Positions 16,413 to 26,070 are shown, numbered from the stretch's first letter. The stretch is 42,765 bases of DNA from an uncultured Prevotella sp. (GCA_905202125.1 CAJKQX010000011.1:1-42765), one strand, 5' to 3'. Made by a program: numbers and translations. Notes: generated by a model from the letters alone, not told the origin.

Positions 16413-17192
16413 ATGTCTACGATTTTATATCAATCTCCGATTTTCGGACCTGTTCACAGCCGACGGCTCGGCATCTCTTTAGGGATAAATCTGCAACCGG
16501 CCGATGGCAAGATATGTACTTTCGACTGCATATACTGCGAGTGCGGCCTCAACAAAGAGCATACACCCCACTCTGCGCGACCCACACGTGAATGTGTGGC
16601 TGAGGCATTGGAACGCACATTGAAGGACATGAGGGAGAAAAATCTACACCTGGATGTACTGACATTTGCAGGCAACGGCGAACCGACGGGGCATCCCGGA
16701 TTTGCCGAGATAATAGACGACACGATTAAAATAAGGGACAAGTATTTCCCTGAAGCGAAGATTTCGGTACTCAGCAATTCCACTTTCATCCACCGCAAGG
16801 AGGTGCACGAGGCACTGATGAGGGTCGACAACAACATACTGAAACTCGATACCGTCGACATGGAATACATCTCCACGGTGGATCGGCCGACAAGTCCGTC
16901 ATACGATGTGGAAAATATCGTCGGTCTGTTGAAATCGTTCGAAGGACATGTTTCTATTCAAACAATCTTCATGAAGGGCACAGTGGGCGGCAAGGACGTT
17001 GACAACACGTCGGACAGATACGTACTGCCGTGGCTCGAAAAGGTGAAGATGATTGGTCCGAAGAATGTGATGGTCTACACCATCGACCGTGAGACACCCA
17101 TCAAGACGTTGGAAAAAGCGTCGAAGGAGGAACTTGACCGCATACGCGATATGGTCATTGCGCAAGGCATACCGTGCACGGCCTCATACTAA
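16413..17192 (+). CDS. Radical SAM protein, COG0731-like
   Basis: This 259-residue cytoplasmic protein has the 4Fe-4S cluster motif CTFDCIYCECG (CxxxCxxC) at about residues 32-42, then the SAM-binding segments TFAGNGEPTGHPGF and KISVLSNST. It resembles the compact radical SAM family annotated as Fe-S oxidoreductase or wyosine-synthase-like, whose bacterial role is not settled. The frame opens at 16248, but those 55 codons translate the GTAC array; MSTILYQSPIFGPVHSRRLG is the usual family start, so I use 16413. The stop codon TAA forms the first bases of the palindromic element downstream. The start and its long leader make regulation through the array plausible. Confidence 0.8.
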   Translation: MSTILYQSPIFGPVHSRRLGISLGINLQPADGKICTFDCIYCECGLNKEHTPHSARPTRECVAEALERTLKDMREKNLHLDVLTFAGNGEPTGHPGFAEIIDDTIKIRDKYFPEAKISVLSNSTFIHRKEVHEALMRVDNNILKLDTVDMEYISTVDRPTSPSYDVENIVGLLKSFEGHVSIQTIFMKGTVGGKDVDNTSDRYVLPWLEKVKMIGPKNVMVYTIDRETPIKTLEKASKEELDRIRDMVIAQGIPCTASY

Positions 17193-17388
17193 ACCCAAAT
17201 CGTCATTAGACCGCCAATATGTTTAAATCAGATGATTAATATTGTCTTTTCATCCTTTTCGCCTTTCTATCCGCCGTCTTGCTGCCCGTTTTGTCTTGAC
17301 ATAGCCCGCTATGCCTTCGACAAGACGGTTGCAATACAACGGATATAAAGACGAAACGAATTAGAAATCTAATGACCGATTTGGGCTA
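17190..17388. repeat. 199-bp palindromic (MITE-like) element
   Basis: The left end, taaacccaaatcgtcattaga (17190-17210), pairs with tctaatgaccgatttgggcta (17368-17388), apart from two small differences. The inner part is also self-complementary: a run near ttttcgcctttctatccg in the left half matches the reverse complement of cggatataaagacgaaac in the right half, and the middle folds on catagc-cc-gctatg (17300-17313) within gtcttg...caagac. There is no coding capacity. It looks like a non-autonomous miniature element or large intergenic palindrome. It may also act as a transcript end for the radical SAM gene, whose stop codon it supplies. Confidence 0.75.
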
Positions 17389-17409
17389 AAAAAAGCGACG
17401 TAATAAAAA

Positions 17410-17453
17410 AAGAGCCATATCATACTGTCTTGCGAGACTTTGATATGGCTCTT
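17410..17453 (-). terminator. Terminator of the efflux-lpxA operon
   Basis: A 13-bp perfect stem, aagagccatatca (17410-17422) with tgatatggctctt (17441-17453), carries a smaller stem gtct/agac in its loop. On the minus strand it is followed by TTTTTTATTA. It lies 17 bases past the lpxA stop codon. Confidence 0.9.
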
Positions 17454-17470
17454 ATTTTGATTTTTTACTA

Positions 17471-18244
17471 CTAAATCTTACCTATCACTCCGAGCTTGGT
17501 ATTGCTCAGGAATGTCACGATATTGCGTATCTCCGGATCATCTGGCACCTGCTCCTTAACCTGAGCGATGGCATCGATGATACTCGTCTGACCGTGGAAC
17601 ACGAGTCGGTAAGCATTGGCCATATGGCTCTGGGTCTTCTCACTGATACCCAGTTTGTTGAGAATCGAGGCATTGAGGCCGCTGTACAGTACCGGGTTTC
17701 CGTTTGCGAGAATATACGGGGGAACGTCCTTGCTCACGCGGCAACCGCTCGAAACCATCACCGCGTCACCGATACGCGAACCGGGATTGATAATCACATT
17801 GGATGAGCATATCACGTTGTCGTATATCTCGCAATCACCGGCAATCTTAGTTCCGTAACCGAACACGCAGTCATCAGCAATCTTTGTATCATGTGATACA
17901 TGCACTCCCTCCATGATGAAATTACGGTTTCCGATGACGGTCTGACCGTTGCAGAATGTGGCGCGATTGATTACCACATTCTCGCGAATTATATTGTCGT
18001 CGCCGATGACCAACTGTGTTGCATCGCCGCAATAGTGGAAATCCTGAGGAAGGGCACCGAGAACAGTGTTTTGGAATACCTTGTTTCCACGGCCCAGTCG
18101 CGTTCCGTTCATGATGCTGACGTACGGATAGATCACACAGTCATCGCCTATCACCACATCGTCTTCGATGTAAACGAACGGGTAAATGGTAACATTCTTA
18201 CCAATTTTGGCCTTCGGGCTTATTTCAGCTTTTTCGCTTATCAT
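17471..18244 (-). CDS. lpxA: LpxA-type acyl-ACP--UDP-N-acetylglucosamine O-acyltransferase
   Basis: This 257-residue left-handed beta-helix enzyme should add a 3-hydroxyacyl chain to UDP-GlcNAc, the first step of lipid A synthesis, in the cytoplasm. Hexapeptide repeats run through the first 190 residues (IGKNVTIYPFVYI, VIGDDCVIYPYV and others). GALPQDFHYCGD, IIRENVVINRAT and HVSHD (His115 and His118, the latter matching the catalytic base of the E. coli enzyme) are recognisable. A helical C-terminal domain follows. The middle segment (CSSNVIINPGSRIG) departs from the usual GGFTAVHQFCRIG, so it could be a paralogue with another acyl or sugar choice. It follows the efflux channel gene by 23 bp and shares its terminator. 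Confidence 0.82.
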   Translation of the reverse strand: MISEKAEISPKAKIGKNVTIYPFVYIEDDVVIGDDCVIYPYVSIMNGTRLGRGNKVFQNTVLGALPQDFHYCGDATQLVIGDDNIIRENVVINRATFCNGQTVIGNRNFIMEGVHVSHDTKIADDCVFGYGTKIAGDCEIYDNVICSSNVIINPGSRIGDAVMVSSGCRVSKDVPPYILANGNPVLYSGLNASILNKLGISEKTQSHMANAYRLVFHGQTSIIDAIAQVKEQVPDDPEIRNIVTFLSNTKLGVIGKI

Positions 18245-18267
18245 AATTGATGTTGTTTTAAATGTGA

Positions 18268-19650
18268 TTAATTACGGCCTCCGCCGAGTGCGTTATAAAG
18301 ACTCACGACGGCCTGCATCTTATAGAAATCGTCTGCGACCTTAGACAATTCCGCATTGAGGAGATTGGCCTGAGCCGTGATAATCTCAAGATATGTGCTG
18401 CCGGAACTTGCATACAACTGCTTGGTGTCCTCCACGTTCTGTTGCAATGCGGCCACTTGTTTGGCCTCGATGCGGCTCTTCTCGTCTGAGGAATTGTAAA
18501 GAACGAGAGCGTTGCTCACCTCGCTTCCGGCCTTAAGAATGGCATTCTGCCATGTGTTGTAAGCCTGTTCCTGCTGTGCTTTGGCCACTTTCAGTCCGGC
18601 TACGATTTGTCCGTGCTGGAAAATGGGTTGCACGAGGCTACCCACGGCGGACAACAGCCACTTGCCGGGATTCACTATTCCGGCGCCTGAATTGTTGGTA
18701 TAAGCTCCCGAACCGTTTATCGTGATGTTGGGATAGAATCTCGAACGGGCGGTCTCAGTGTTGTAGAAGCACTGCGCAAGGCTCATCTCGGCATAGTGCA
18801 CATCGGGTCTGTTATTGAGCAACTGGAGCGAAACGCCTGTGCTGAAATCTGTGGGCAGCGACTGATCCTCAAGTTTGCCACGCTGTATAGTCTGTGCCGG
18901 TTGTCCGAGAAGCAGCGAGAGCGAGTTCTCCGTTTCGCGTATCTGACGTTTCAGATCGGTCGATTGAGCCAACACCGAATAGTAGTTGGCCTCGGCACTC
19001 TGAACGCTTGTCGAGCGATAACCCATTCGGGTATCTTTCAAGGCGGCCATCTTGTCCCATGTGTCTTTTGTCAGATCCACCATGTTTTCAACGATTTCAA
19101 GCTGTCTGTCGAGCATCAGCAAGGTGTAATACATATTTGCGATATTGGATATCACGTTTGTTTTTACCACCAACTGATAGTCTTTTGTGGCGAGCAAGGC
19201 TACCTGCGCACTACGTTTCTGAGACAAGAGATTGCCGAACAAATCCACGTTCCAACTTGCGTTTATGGGCAAGGAATAGATTTTCGTGGCCTTGTTGCCG
19301 TCCCAGGAAGACAATGTTCCTTGCGGTGAGAATGTGAACGAAGGCACGAAGGCCAGTTTGGCGGCCATCAGTTGAGCCTCCACCATCTTCACGTTCAAAG
19401 CCGCATTCAGAAGGTCTGTGTTGTGTTCCAGTCCGGTCTCGATAAGTGTCTGCAGTTGCGGATCAGTAAACACGCTGCGCCATGGCAGATTGCCGAAGCT
19501 CGTGGTATCGTTGGCAGCCAGGGTATCGGTGAGCGATACGCTGTCGCGGATCAAGCCTATGGTGTTAACCTCCGGACGCTCATACTTGTTATAGAGTCCG
19601 CAGCTGCCGAGCAGCAGCGTTGCGGACATGAATATAAATAGTTTCTTCAT
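18268..19650 (-). CDS. RND efflux outer-membrane channel lipoprotein (TolC/NodT type)
   Basis: This 460-residue outer-membrane factor forms the exit duct of the tripartite pump. A lipoprotein signal ends in LLGSC (Cys17). Two repeats of the OEP domain follow, with long coiled-coil helices (for example the stretch around NVKMVEAQLMAAKLAFVPSFTFSP) and short barrel strands. The NodT-like features NNRPDVHYAEMSLAQC and YPNITINGSGAYT are present. The length is typical (450-480). It begins 11 bp after the pump gene, in the order adaptor - pump - channel. Confidence 0.93.
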   Translation of the reverse strand: MKKLFIFMSATLLLGSCGLYNKYERPEVNTIGLIRDSVSLTDTLAANDTTSFGNLPWRSVFTDPQLQTLIETGLEHNTDLLNAALNVKMVEAQLMAAKLAFVPSFTFSPQGTLSSWDGNKATKIYSLPINASWNVDLFGNLLSQKRSAQVALLATKDYQLVVKTNVISNIANMYYTLLMLDRQLEIVENMVDLTKDTWDKMAALKDTRMGYRSTSVQSAEANYYSVLAQSTDLKRQIRETENSLSLLLGQPAQTIQRGKLEDQSLPTDFSTGVSLQLLNNRPDVHYAEMSLAQCFYNTETARSRFYPNITINGSGAYTNNSGAGIVNPGKWLLSAVGSLVQPIFQHGQIVAGLKVAKAQQEQAYNTWQNAILKAGSEVSNALVLYNSSDEKSRIEAKQVAALQQNVEDTKQLYASSGSTYLEIITAQANLLNAELSKVADDFYKMQAVVSLYNALGGGRN

Positions 19651-19661
19651 TTTCTTAATAT

Positions 19662-22600
19662 TTATTTGTCATTCGGACGAGTGTATTGCAGCAACTCGGT
19701 GTCGAGATCGACCACAACATCATCTTCAAATTCGATTGGCTTAATCTTCTCCTGCAGATACTGGAATATCACGAACAAGGCAGGAACAATCATAATCTGG
19801 CACAACATACCGATAAGCATACCGCCGATGGCCGAAGCACCCAGTGTCTGGTTACCGTTGGCACCTACTCCGAAAGGCCACAACAATGGCAACAGACCGA
19901 TAATCATGGCCAACGATGTCATAAGGATAGGACGCAGACGGGCGGCGGCACCGAGCACGGCACTCCATGTGATGGCCATACCCAGACGACGGCGTTCGAG
20001 CGCGAACTCAACGATAAGGATGGCGTTCTTGGCCAAAAGTCCGATAAGCATGATCAACGCAATCTGCATGTAGATGTCATTGTTCTTTCCGAAGAGGTTG
20101 GTGAAGAGGAATGCACCTGCCAGACCGAACGGAACGGAGAGAATAACTGACAGCGGCAACAGATAACTTTCATACTGTGCGCTGAGGATGAGGTAGACGA
20201 ACATCAGACAGAGCACGAAGATGAACATCGTGGTGTTGCTCGACTGCTGCTCCGAACGTGTCAGACCGGAATACTCGTAAGTGTATCCGGCGGGCAGCAC
20301 GTCCTTAGACACCTCGGCGATAGCCTTGATCACATCACCGGTGGAATATCCGTCGGCCGGCGAAGCATTGACATCGATAGATGTGAAGAGGTTGAAACGG
20401 TTGATATTCTGCGGCCCGTAAACCTTCTGCAAGGTCACATATTCCTTGATGGGAGCCATCTGTCCGCTCTGTGTGCGCACATAGATCTTGTTGAGACTGT
20501 TCACGTCCTCACGCTCCGACGGGTCTGCCTGTATCATCACACGGTAGAGTTTTCCGTAAGAGTTGAAGTTTGAAGTGTACATACCTCCGTAATAGCCTTG
20601 CATCGTTGTGAGCACGTCTGACGGAGAGATTCCGCTCTGTTTACATTTCGGAACGTCCACATTGATGAGGTATTGAGGATAGCTGGAGTTGAACGATGTC
20701 ATGGCGTTGCTAACCTCGGGACGTTTATTGAGTTCGGCAAGGAACTTTTTGGTATTCTCGAAGAATTTGTCCAAAGAGCCACCTGTGCGGTCCTGCATAG
20801 AGAAAGTCAGACCGTTGGTAGCGGAGAATCCCTGCACCATAGGTGGCTGGAAGGCCAATATCTGGGCATTCTTGATGGTTGCCGTCTGTTTGTAAATCAT
20901 ACCGAGCACAGCCTTCGAACTTTCGGTCAATCCACGCTCTTCAAAGCTTTTGAGCTTGATAATGAATGTACCCTGGTTGGAACCCTGTCCGGCGATGAAA
21001 TTGTATCCTGTGATTCTCATTCGCGAATTCACTGCCGTATTGGTAGCAAGCATGGAGTCCACCTGGTCCATGACCTTATCCGTGGCCTCAAGACTGGTTG
21101 CAGGAGGAGTGGAAACGGTACAGAACACTGTTCCGGTATCCTCATCCGGGATAAGTCCAGACTTGGTTGTCATACCCATGATGACGAGCAAAGCGATACC
21201 AACAACTACTGCCAGCAGCGAGAGAGCCTTGCGTTCGATCATGAAATGCACACCCTTCTTGTACTTGTCGAGCAGACGTCCGTATGCGGTATTGAATCCT
21301 GCATGGAATCTGTCGATGGCCGACATCTTGCGCACTGTGCCGTCTTCGTTTTTCGGTTTGAGCAATATCGCACAGAGGGCCGGAGACAGCGTGAGGGCGT
21401 TGAGGGCCGAAATCACAATCGATATGGCCATTGTCACACCGAACTCCTTATAGAACGTACCTGACGTACCGCCCAGGAACGACACCGGGATGAACACGGC
21501 AGACATCACAAGCGTGATTGAGATGATGGCACCCGAAATCTCGTTCATGGCGTCGATCGACGCTCTGCGTGTCGACTTGTATCCGAGGTCGAGTTTGGCA
21601 TGCACCGCCTCGACCACCACAATGGCATCATCGACCACAATGGCGATGGCCAGCACGAGGGCCGATAGCGTCAGAAGGTTGATGGAGAATCCGAACACAT
21701 TGAGGAAGAAGAACGTACCCACGAGCGACACAGGCACCGCGATAAGCGGGATGAGTGTCGAGCGGAAATCCTGCAGGAAGATGTACACAACGAGGAACAC
21801 AAGCACGAAAGCCTCTAAGAGTGTCTTCACAACCTCATGCATCGAAGCATACAAGAACTCGGTAACGTCCTGCATGTATTTAAGCTCCATGCCCGGCGGG
21901 AACTGCTGGGAGAGGTCGTCTACGGTCTTTTTCACATCCTTCACAATCTGTGTGGCGTTTGATCCGGCCACCTGTGCGACCATCATCATCACGGCAGGCT
22001 TGCTGTCCACACTCGATCTCACGGTGTAGTACAGACCGCCGAGCTCCACGCGGGCCACGTCTTTCACTCTCAGTGTCTGTCCGTTGGCATCGCTTCTGAG
22101 CACCATATCACCGAATGCCTCGGGAGTCTTCAGACGTCCGGTGTATCTCATGACGTACTCAAACTGGTTGGTGCTCTGCTCGCCGAACTTACCGGGCGCA
22201 GCCTCGATGTTCTGTTCGGCCAAAGCGTAAGTGATGTCGGAGGGGATGAGGTTGTATTGTTTCATCTTGGCCGGATCGAGCCACAGACGCATGGTGTAGG
22301 TCTTGGCACCCATCGACTCGCAGCTACCTACACCCTCCACACGCTTGACAGTAGGAATGACGTTGATGTCGGCGTAGTTGGAGAGGAATTTCTCATCATA
22401 ACGTCCGTCGGAACTGGTGAGCGCCATGATAAGCACGTTGGATGTCTGTCGTTTCTCCACATTGACACCGCTACGTGTCACCTCGGCCGGCAGCAGACTG
22501 GTGGCCTGCGACACACGGTTCTGTACGTTGACCTGTGCCATATCGGCATCGTATCCCTGCTCGAAATACACGGTGATGGAAGCCATACCGTCGTTGGTTG

Positions 22601-22847
22601 CCGAAGAGGTCATGTAGGTCATACCCTCGACACCGTTGATCTGTTCCTCGAGCGGAGCAAGCACTGAGTTTTGCACGGTTTGTGCGTCGGCACCGGTATA
22701 GAAAGCCCTTACCGATATTGTCGGAGGTGCGATGTCAGGATATTGCTCAATCGGAAGAGAGACCAATCCAATCACACCCAATATCACCGTGAGTATGGAA
22801 ATCACGGTCGACAGCACCGGGCGCTTGATAAATCTATCTAATTTCAT
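19662..22847 (-). CDS. RND multidrug efflux pump, HAE-1 (AcrB-like) family
   Basis: This 1061-residue inner-membrane proton-drug antiporter has the full AcrB architecture: TM1 followed by a large periplasmic porter/docking loop, TM2-TM6, then the second half repeated. The N-terminal FIKRPVLSTVISILTVILG, the first-loop LPIEQYPDIAPP, and the proton-relay pair Asp-Asp in AIVVDDAIVVVE (near residue 405) are intact, and the partner lysine sits in LLAKNAILIVEFA. The presence of all relay residues predicts a functional pump. The substrates (drugs, bile salts, detergents) cannot be told. It lies between the adaptor (30 bp upstream) and the channel (11 bp downstream). Confidence 0.96.
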   Translation of the reverse strand: MKLDRFIKRPVLSTVISILTVILGVIGLVSLPIEQYPDIAPPTISVRAFYTGADAQTVQNSVLAPLEEQINGVEGMTYMTSSATNDGMASITVYFEQGYDADMAQVNVQNRVSQATSLLPAEVTRSGVNVEKRQTSNVLIMALTSSDGRYDEKFLSNYADINVIPTVKRVEGVGSCESMGAKTYTMRLWLDPAKMKQYNLIPSDITYALAEQNIEAAPGKFGEQSTNQFEYVMRYTGRLKTPEAFGDMVLRSDANGQTLRVKDVARVELGGLYYTVRSSVDSKPAVMMMVAQVAGSNATQIVKDVKKTVDDLSQQFPPGMELKYMQDVTEFLYASMHEVVKTLLEAFVLVFLVVYIFLQDFRSTLIPLIAVPVSLVGTFFFLNVFGFSINLLTLSALVLAIAIVVDDAIVVVEAVHAKLDLGYKSTRRASIDAMNEISGAIISITLVMSAVFIPVSFLGGTSGTFYKEFGVTMAISIVISALNALTLSPALCAILLKPKNEDGTVRKMSAIDRFHAGFNTAYGRLLDKYKKGVHFMIERKALSLLAVVVGIALLVIMGMTTKSGLIPDEDTGTVFCTVSTPPATSLEATDKVMDQVDSMLATNTAVNSRMRITGYNFIAGQGSNQGTFIIKLKSFEERGLTESSKAVLGMIYKQTATIKNAQILAFQPPMVQGFSATNGLTFSMQDRTGGSLDKFFENTKKFLAELNKRPEVSNAMTSFNSSYPQYLINVDVPKCKQSGISPSDVLTTMQGYYGGMYTSNFNSYGKLYRVMIQADPSEREDVNSLNKIYVRTQSGQMAPIKEYVTLQKVYGPQNINRFNLFTSIDVNASPADGYSTGDVIKAIAEVSKDVLPAGYTYEYSGLTRSEQQSSNTTMFIFVLCLMFVYLILSAQYESYLLPLSVILSVPFGLAGAFLFTNLFGKNNDIYMQIALIMLIGLLAKNAILIVEFALERRRLGMAITWSAVLGAAARLRPILMTSLAMIIGLLPLLWPFGVGANGNQTLGASAIGGMLIGMLCQIMIVPALFVIFQYLQEKIKPIEFEDDVVVDLDTELLQYTRPNDK

Positions 22848-22877
22848 AGTCTGTAATTCTTGTATTTGTACATTATA

Positions 22878-24077
22878 TTATTTGCTCAGAGCCTCTTTGA
22901 GTTTCTTGCCGTCGTTCTGAACGGCGCCGAGAGCCTGTGCCTTGTTTATTTTCTCCTGATACTGCTGTTCGGTGATGGGTTTGATTTCCATACCGTCCGT
23001 GAGTGAGTTCACACCGTCCGAAACGATCTTGTCGCCCAGTTTCAGACCTGATGTCACGATATAGTTCTTGCCGTCGTTGTTGGGATCGACCGTGATTTCG
23101 GTATATTTCACCTTGTTGTCAGCACCCACGATATAGACGAAATGTTTGTCCTGCACATCCACAGTGGCCTGCTGCGGGATGATGACGGCGTTGCTCAACT
23201 TGTTGGGGATGACTATCGAGCCTGAGCCGCCGCTCTTGAGCAGATGCTCGGGGTTGGGGAAATCAGCACGCAGGGATACCGAGCCGGTGGTCTGATCGAT
23301 CACACCGCTGATGGTGGCCAGACGTCCTGTGTGGCCGTAGGCGGAACCATCGGCCAGCATGAGTGTCACCTCAGGATAATCCTTGATTGTGGCATTGAGT
23401 CCTCCGGCCGACTTGGTCATATTGAGGAGATCTTTTTCTGTCATCGAGAAATACACCTGCATGGTGCTGATATTGGATATCGTGGTGAGGGGTTGCTGGC
23501 TTGCCGAGCTCACGAGCGCACCCACACGATAAGGCAGATTGCCTACCACACCGGCTGCCGGGCTCTTGACATAGCAGAAATCCAGATTCTGTTTGGCTGA
23601 CACGTAGTTTGCCTTAGCCTGGGCCAAACCGGCCTTAGCCGACTCGTAAGTATTCTTGGCCGACTGCATCTCATAGTCACCGATGACGTTGTTCTTAAAC
23701 AGTTTCTGATTATTCTCGTATGTCAGCTTGGCTGTGTTGAGCTGAGCCTGTGCCGAGTTGACGGCTGCCTGAGCCTGGCGTACGGCTGCCGAGTAGGTCA
23801 CATTATCTATCACGAAGAGCAGCTGTCCTGCCTTGACAGCCTGACCTTCGGTCACACACATCTTCGTAATGAATCCCGAGATTTTCGGACGTATCTCCAC
23901 ATCCTGCACACCTTTGATGGTAGCGGGATAAGTAGTTTGCAAATCAGCGCTCTGACCCGTCAGGGTTCTCACGGCATATTCGTTATCACCGAAATCAGGT
24001 TTGCCCTGCTTTCCTCCACCGCAAGATGCGAGCATGGCAGCAAAAGCTGCAATCACCAAAATGTTAGTTTTTCTCAT
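22878..24077 (-). CDS. RND efflux periplasmic adaptor lipoprotein (AcrA-like)
   Basis: This 399-residue membrane-fusion protein links pump and channel. A lipoprotein signal ends in MLASC (Cys19). It is followed by a split lipoyl/barrel-sandwich domain (about 55-80 with GFITKMCVTEGQAVKAGQLLFVID, and about 165-200), a long alpha-hairpin rich in Ala, Gln and Asn between them (AQAAVNSAQAQLNTAKLTYENNQKLF), a beta-barrel and a membrane-proximal domain. It is the first gene of the efflux operon, about 140 nt downstream of a canonical promoter; that long leader may carry control signals. Confidence 0.94.
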   Translation of the reverse strand: MRKTNILVIAAFAAMLASCGGGKQGKPDFGDNEYAVRTLTGQSADLQTTYPATIKGVQDVEIRPKISGFITKMCVTEGQAVKAGQLLFVIDNVTYSAAVRQAQAAVNSAQAQLNTAKLTYENNQKLFKNNVIGDYEMQSAKNTYESAKAGLAQAKANYVSAKQNLDFCYVKSPAAGVVGNLPYRVGALVSSASQQPLTTISNISTMQVYFSMTEKDLLNMTKSAGGLNATIKDYPEVTLMLADGSAYGHTGRLATISGVIDQTTGSVSLRADFPNPEHLLKSGGSGSIVIPNKLSNAVIIPQQATVDVQDKHFVYIVGADNKVKYTEITVDPNNDGKNYIVTSGLKLGDKIVSDGVNSLTDGMEIKPITEQQYQEKINKAQALGAVQNDGKKLKEALSK

Positions 24078-24223
24078 ACCTATTCAAATATAAATAATTT
24101 TTTATTTCGTTTGTCTACTTGGATTCCGCACTCTGATATCTGCCACTGATATATTTTATCATATAATGTGAGCGACATGATGGCGGAAAGAAAACTTTAA
24201 AACTTGCATAAGTTTTCGGAGTG

Positions 24224-24254
24224 CAAAGATAACCACATTATTATTACATGCAAA
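24224..24254 (-). promoter_or_regulatory. Promoter of the efflux-lpxA operon
   Basis: On the minus strand TTTG (24254-24251) is followed after 19 bases by TATCTTTG (24231-24224), both exact. Transcription starting near 24217 gives a leader of about 140 nt. No operator palindrome or local repressor gene was recognised. Confidence 0.78.
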
Positions 24255-24303
24255 ACCGTTGATATATATTTAATAACAATTATCGCGTTTTAACAACTGT
24301 TGG

Positions 24304-25728
24304 CTATGCCAATCCCATCGTCCGTGCCTTTTGCAAAAGGAGTTGCATGAGAGGTTCGCGCTCGTTTTTCACCTTATTGTCGAGCACGGCATCCTTGAGT
24401 GTCTGCTTGAGGGTACCCACTTGCGGACAGGGTTTGAGATGGAACATCTCCATTATCTCGTTGCCGTCGATACAGGGCTGGAGCAGACGTTTGTAATCGC
24501 GCTCCTTGAGGTCGGTGAGTTTCTCTCTGACTATGCGGAAATTGTCGAGGAAGCGCTGTTTGCGCACCGAGTTGCGGCTCGTGATATCAGCCTCGCAGAG
24601 GGTCATGAGGTCGTCTATGTCGTCGGCGGCATCGTTCATGAGTCGTCTGACGGCGCTGTCGGTCACCTCCTCATCGGCTATCACGATGGGGCGCATGTGC
24701 AGGTTGACCAGTTTCTGCACATATTTCATCTTGGCATCCATCGGCAGTTTCATACGTCGGAATATCTGCGGCACCATTTTGGCACCCACGAAATTATGGT
24801 TATGGAATGTCCAACCGATGGCCGGTTCCCAGCGTTTGCTCTTGGTTTTGCCCACATCATGGAGCAAGGCAGCCCATCTGAGCCACAATCCTCCGCCGGC
24901 ACGACTGACGTTGTCTACCACCTCGAGTGTGTGGTAGAAATTGTTCTTGTGCGCCCTGCCGTTGCGCGTCTCGACCACATCGAGGGCCGTGAGCTCGGGC
25001 ATGAGCAGCGCGAGCAGTCCGCACCGATGCAGTTCCATGAGTCCGCGACTGGGCGCATCGGTGAGCATTATCTTGTTGAGTTCATCGATGATACGCTCGC
25101 CGCTCACTATCTCGATGCGTTTCACGTTGCGTGAGAGAGCCTCGAAGGTCTCTTCGTCGATGATGAATTTGAGTTGGGCCGAGAACCTGACACACCGCAT
25201 CATACGCAGCGGGTCGTCTGAGAATGTGATGTCGGGATCGAGAGGGGTGCGTATGATGCCGTCCTCAAGGTCATATATGCCGTCAAAGGGATCTACAAGT
25301 TGGCCGAATCTGTCGGCATTGAGACTTATGGCCATGGCATTGATGGTGAAGTCGCGGCGGTTCTGGTCGTCCTCCAACGTGCCGTCTTCCACTGCCGGTT
25401 TGCGCGAACCGCGGTCATAGCTCTCGCGTCGGGCTCCCACAAACTCTATTTCCATATCGCGGTATTTCACCTGCGCGGTACCGAAATTGCGAAACACCGA
25501 GAGATGAGCCTTCCTTCCGAGCCTCTGTTTCAGAGCATCGGCCACCTGTATGCCGCTGCCCACAACCACCACATCGATATCGTTGGATGGTCGCTCGAGA
25601 AAGATGTCACGGACATAACCGCCCACGACATAACACTCCAGTCCGAGATTATCTGCCACCTCACCTATGGTGTGGAAAATGTCCTTGTCAAGCAGTTGCG
25701 CCAGTTCGGCATCCGAATATAATTTCAT
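24304..25728 (-). CDS. cca: CCA tRNA nucleotidyltransferase with HD domain
   Basis: This 474-residue enzyme adds or repairs the CCA end of tRNAs; family members of this class may instead split the CC- and A-adding steps. The class II nucleotidyltransferase head has VGGYVRDIFLERPSNDIDVVVVG (metal-binding Asp-x-Asp) and RRDFTINAMAISL. The neck has DPLRMMRCVRFSAQL. A C-terminal HD domain follows with HDVGK, the second histidine pair in HNHNFVGA, and further acidic residues. I place the start at 25728 (MKLYSDAELAQLLDK); the frame is open to 25797, but that extension overlaps the -7 box at 25763-25770. It is transcribed alone, toward the efflux operon. Confidence 0.92.
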   Translation of the reverse strand: MKLYSDAELAQLLDKDIFHTIGEVADNLGLECYVVGGYVRDIFLERPSNDIDVVVVGSGIQVADALKQRLGRKAHLSVFRNFGTAQVKYRDMEIEFVGARRESYDRGSRKPAVEDGTLEDDQNRRDFTINAMAISLNADRFGQLVDPFDGIYDLEDGIIRTPLDPDITFSDDPLRMMRCVRFSAQLKFIIDEETFEALSRNVKRIEIVSGERIIDELNKIMLTDAPSRGLMELHRCGLLALLMPELTALDVVETRNGRAHKNNFYHTLEVVDNVSRAGGGLWLRWAALLHDVGKTKSKRWEPAIGWTFHNHNFVGAKMVPQIFRRMKLPMDAKMKYVQKLVNLHMRPIVIADEEVTDSAVRRLMNDAADDIDDLMTLCEADITSRNSVRKQRFLDNFRIVREKLTDLKERDYKRLLQPCIDGNEIMEMFHLKPCPQVGTLKQTLKDAVLDNKVKNEREPLMQLLLQKARTMGLA

Positions 25729-25762
25729 TTCAATTGTTTTGTTATCTGAATAAAATTTCCTG

Positions 25763-25770
25763 CAAAGGTA
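25763..25770 (-). promoter_or_regulatory. -7 element of the cca promoter
   Basis: TACCTTTG on the minus strand matches TAnnTTTG and ends 34 bases upstream of the chosen cca ATG. It supports the shorter start. A clear -33 box is not seen. Confidence 0.5.
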
Positions 25771-26070
25771 GCCTAAAAATCCTATTTTTAGAAACAAATG
25801 GACAACAAAGTTGAATAAAGAAAGTTAAACGTCGTTGCTTCCCGGACATGAACATACGGGGCCGTGGGTGGTAAAAACAGAGTGGAGATATTTAAAATAT
25901 AGCAACTACAAAACGGGCAAATGTTAAAATTATCGCTCTATTTTTGCCTTCATTTCAAAATATTTTTCCCGCAGCCGAAAAAACGCGAAAAATCAGACAT
26001 TTCATATAAATATTTGATATTCAATAAGATATGTAAAATTAAATCTCAAACTATCACACCTGTTTTGCAA

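Noticed and set aside
24078..24223. Riboswitch in the 140-nt leader of the efflux operon
   Set aside because: No known riboswitch core was recognised and the leader is AT-rich without a stable fold visible by eye.
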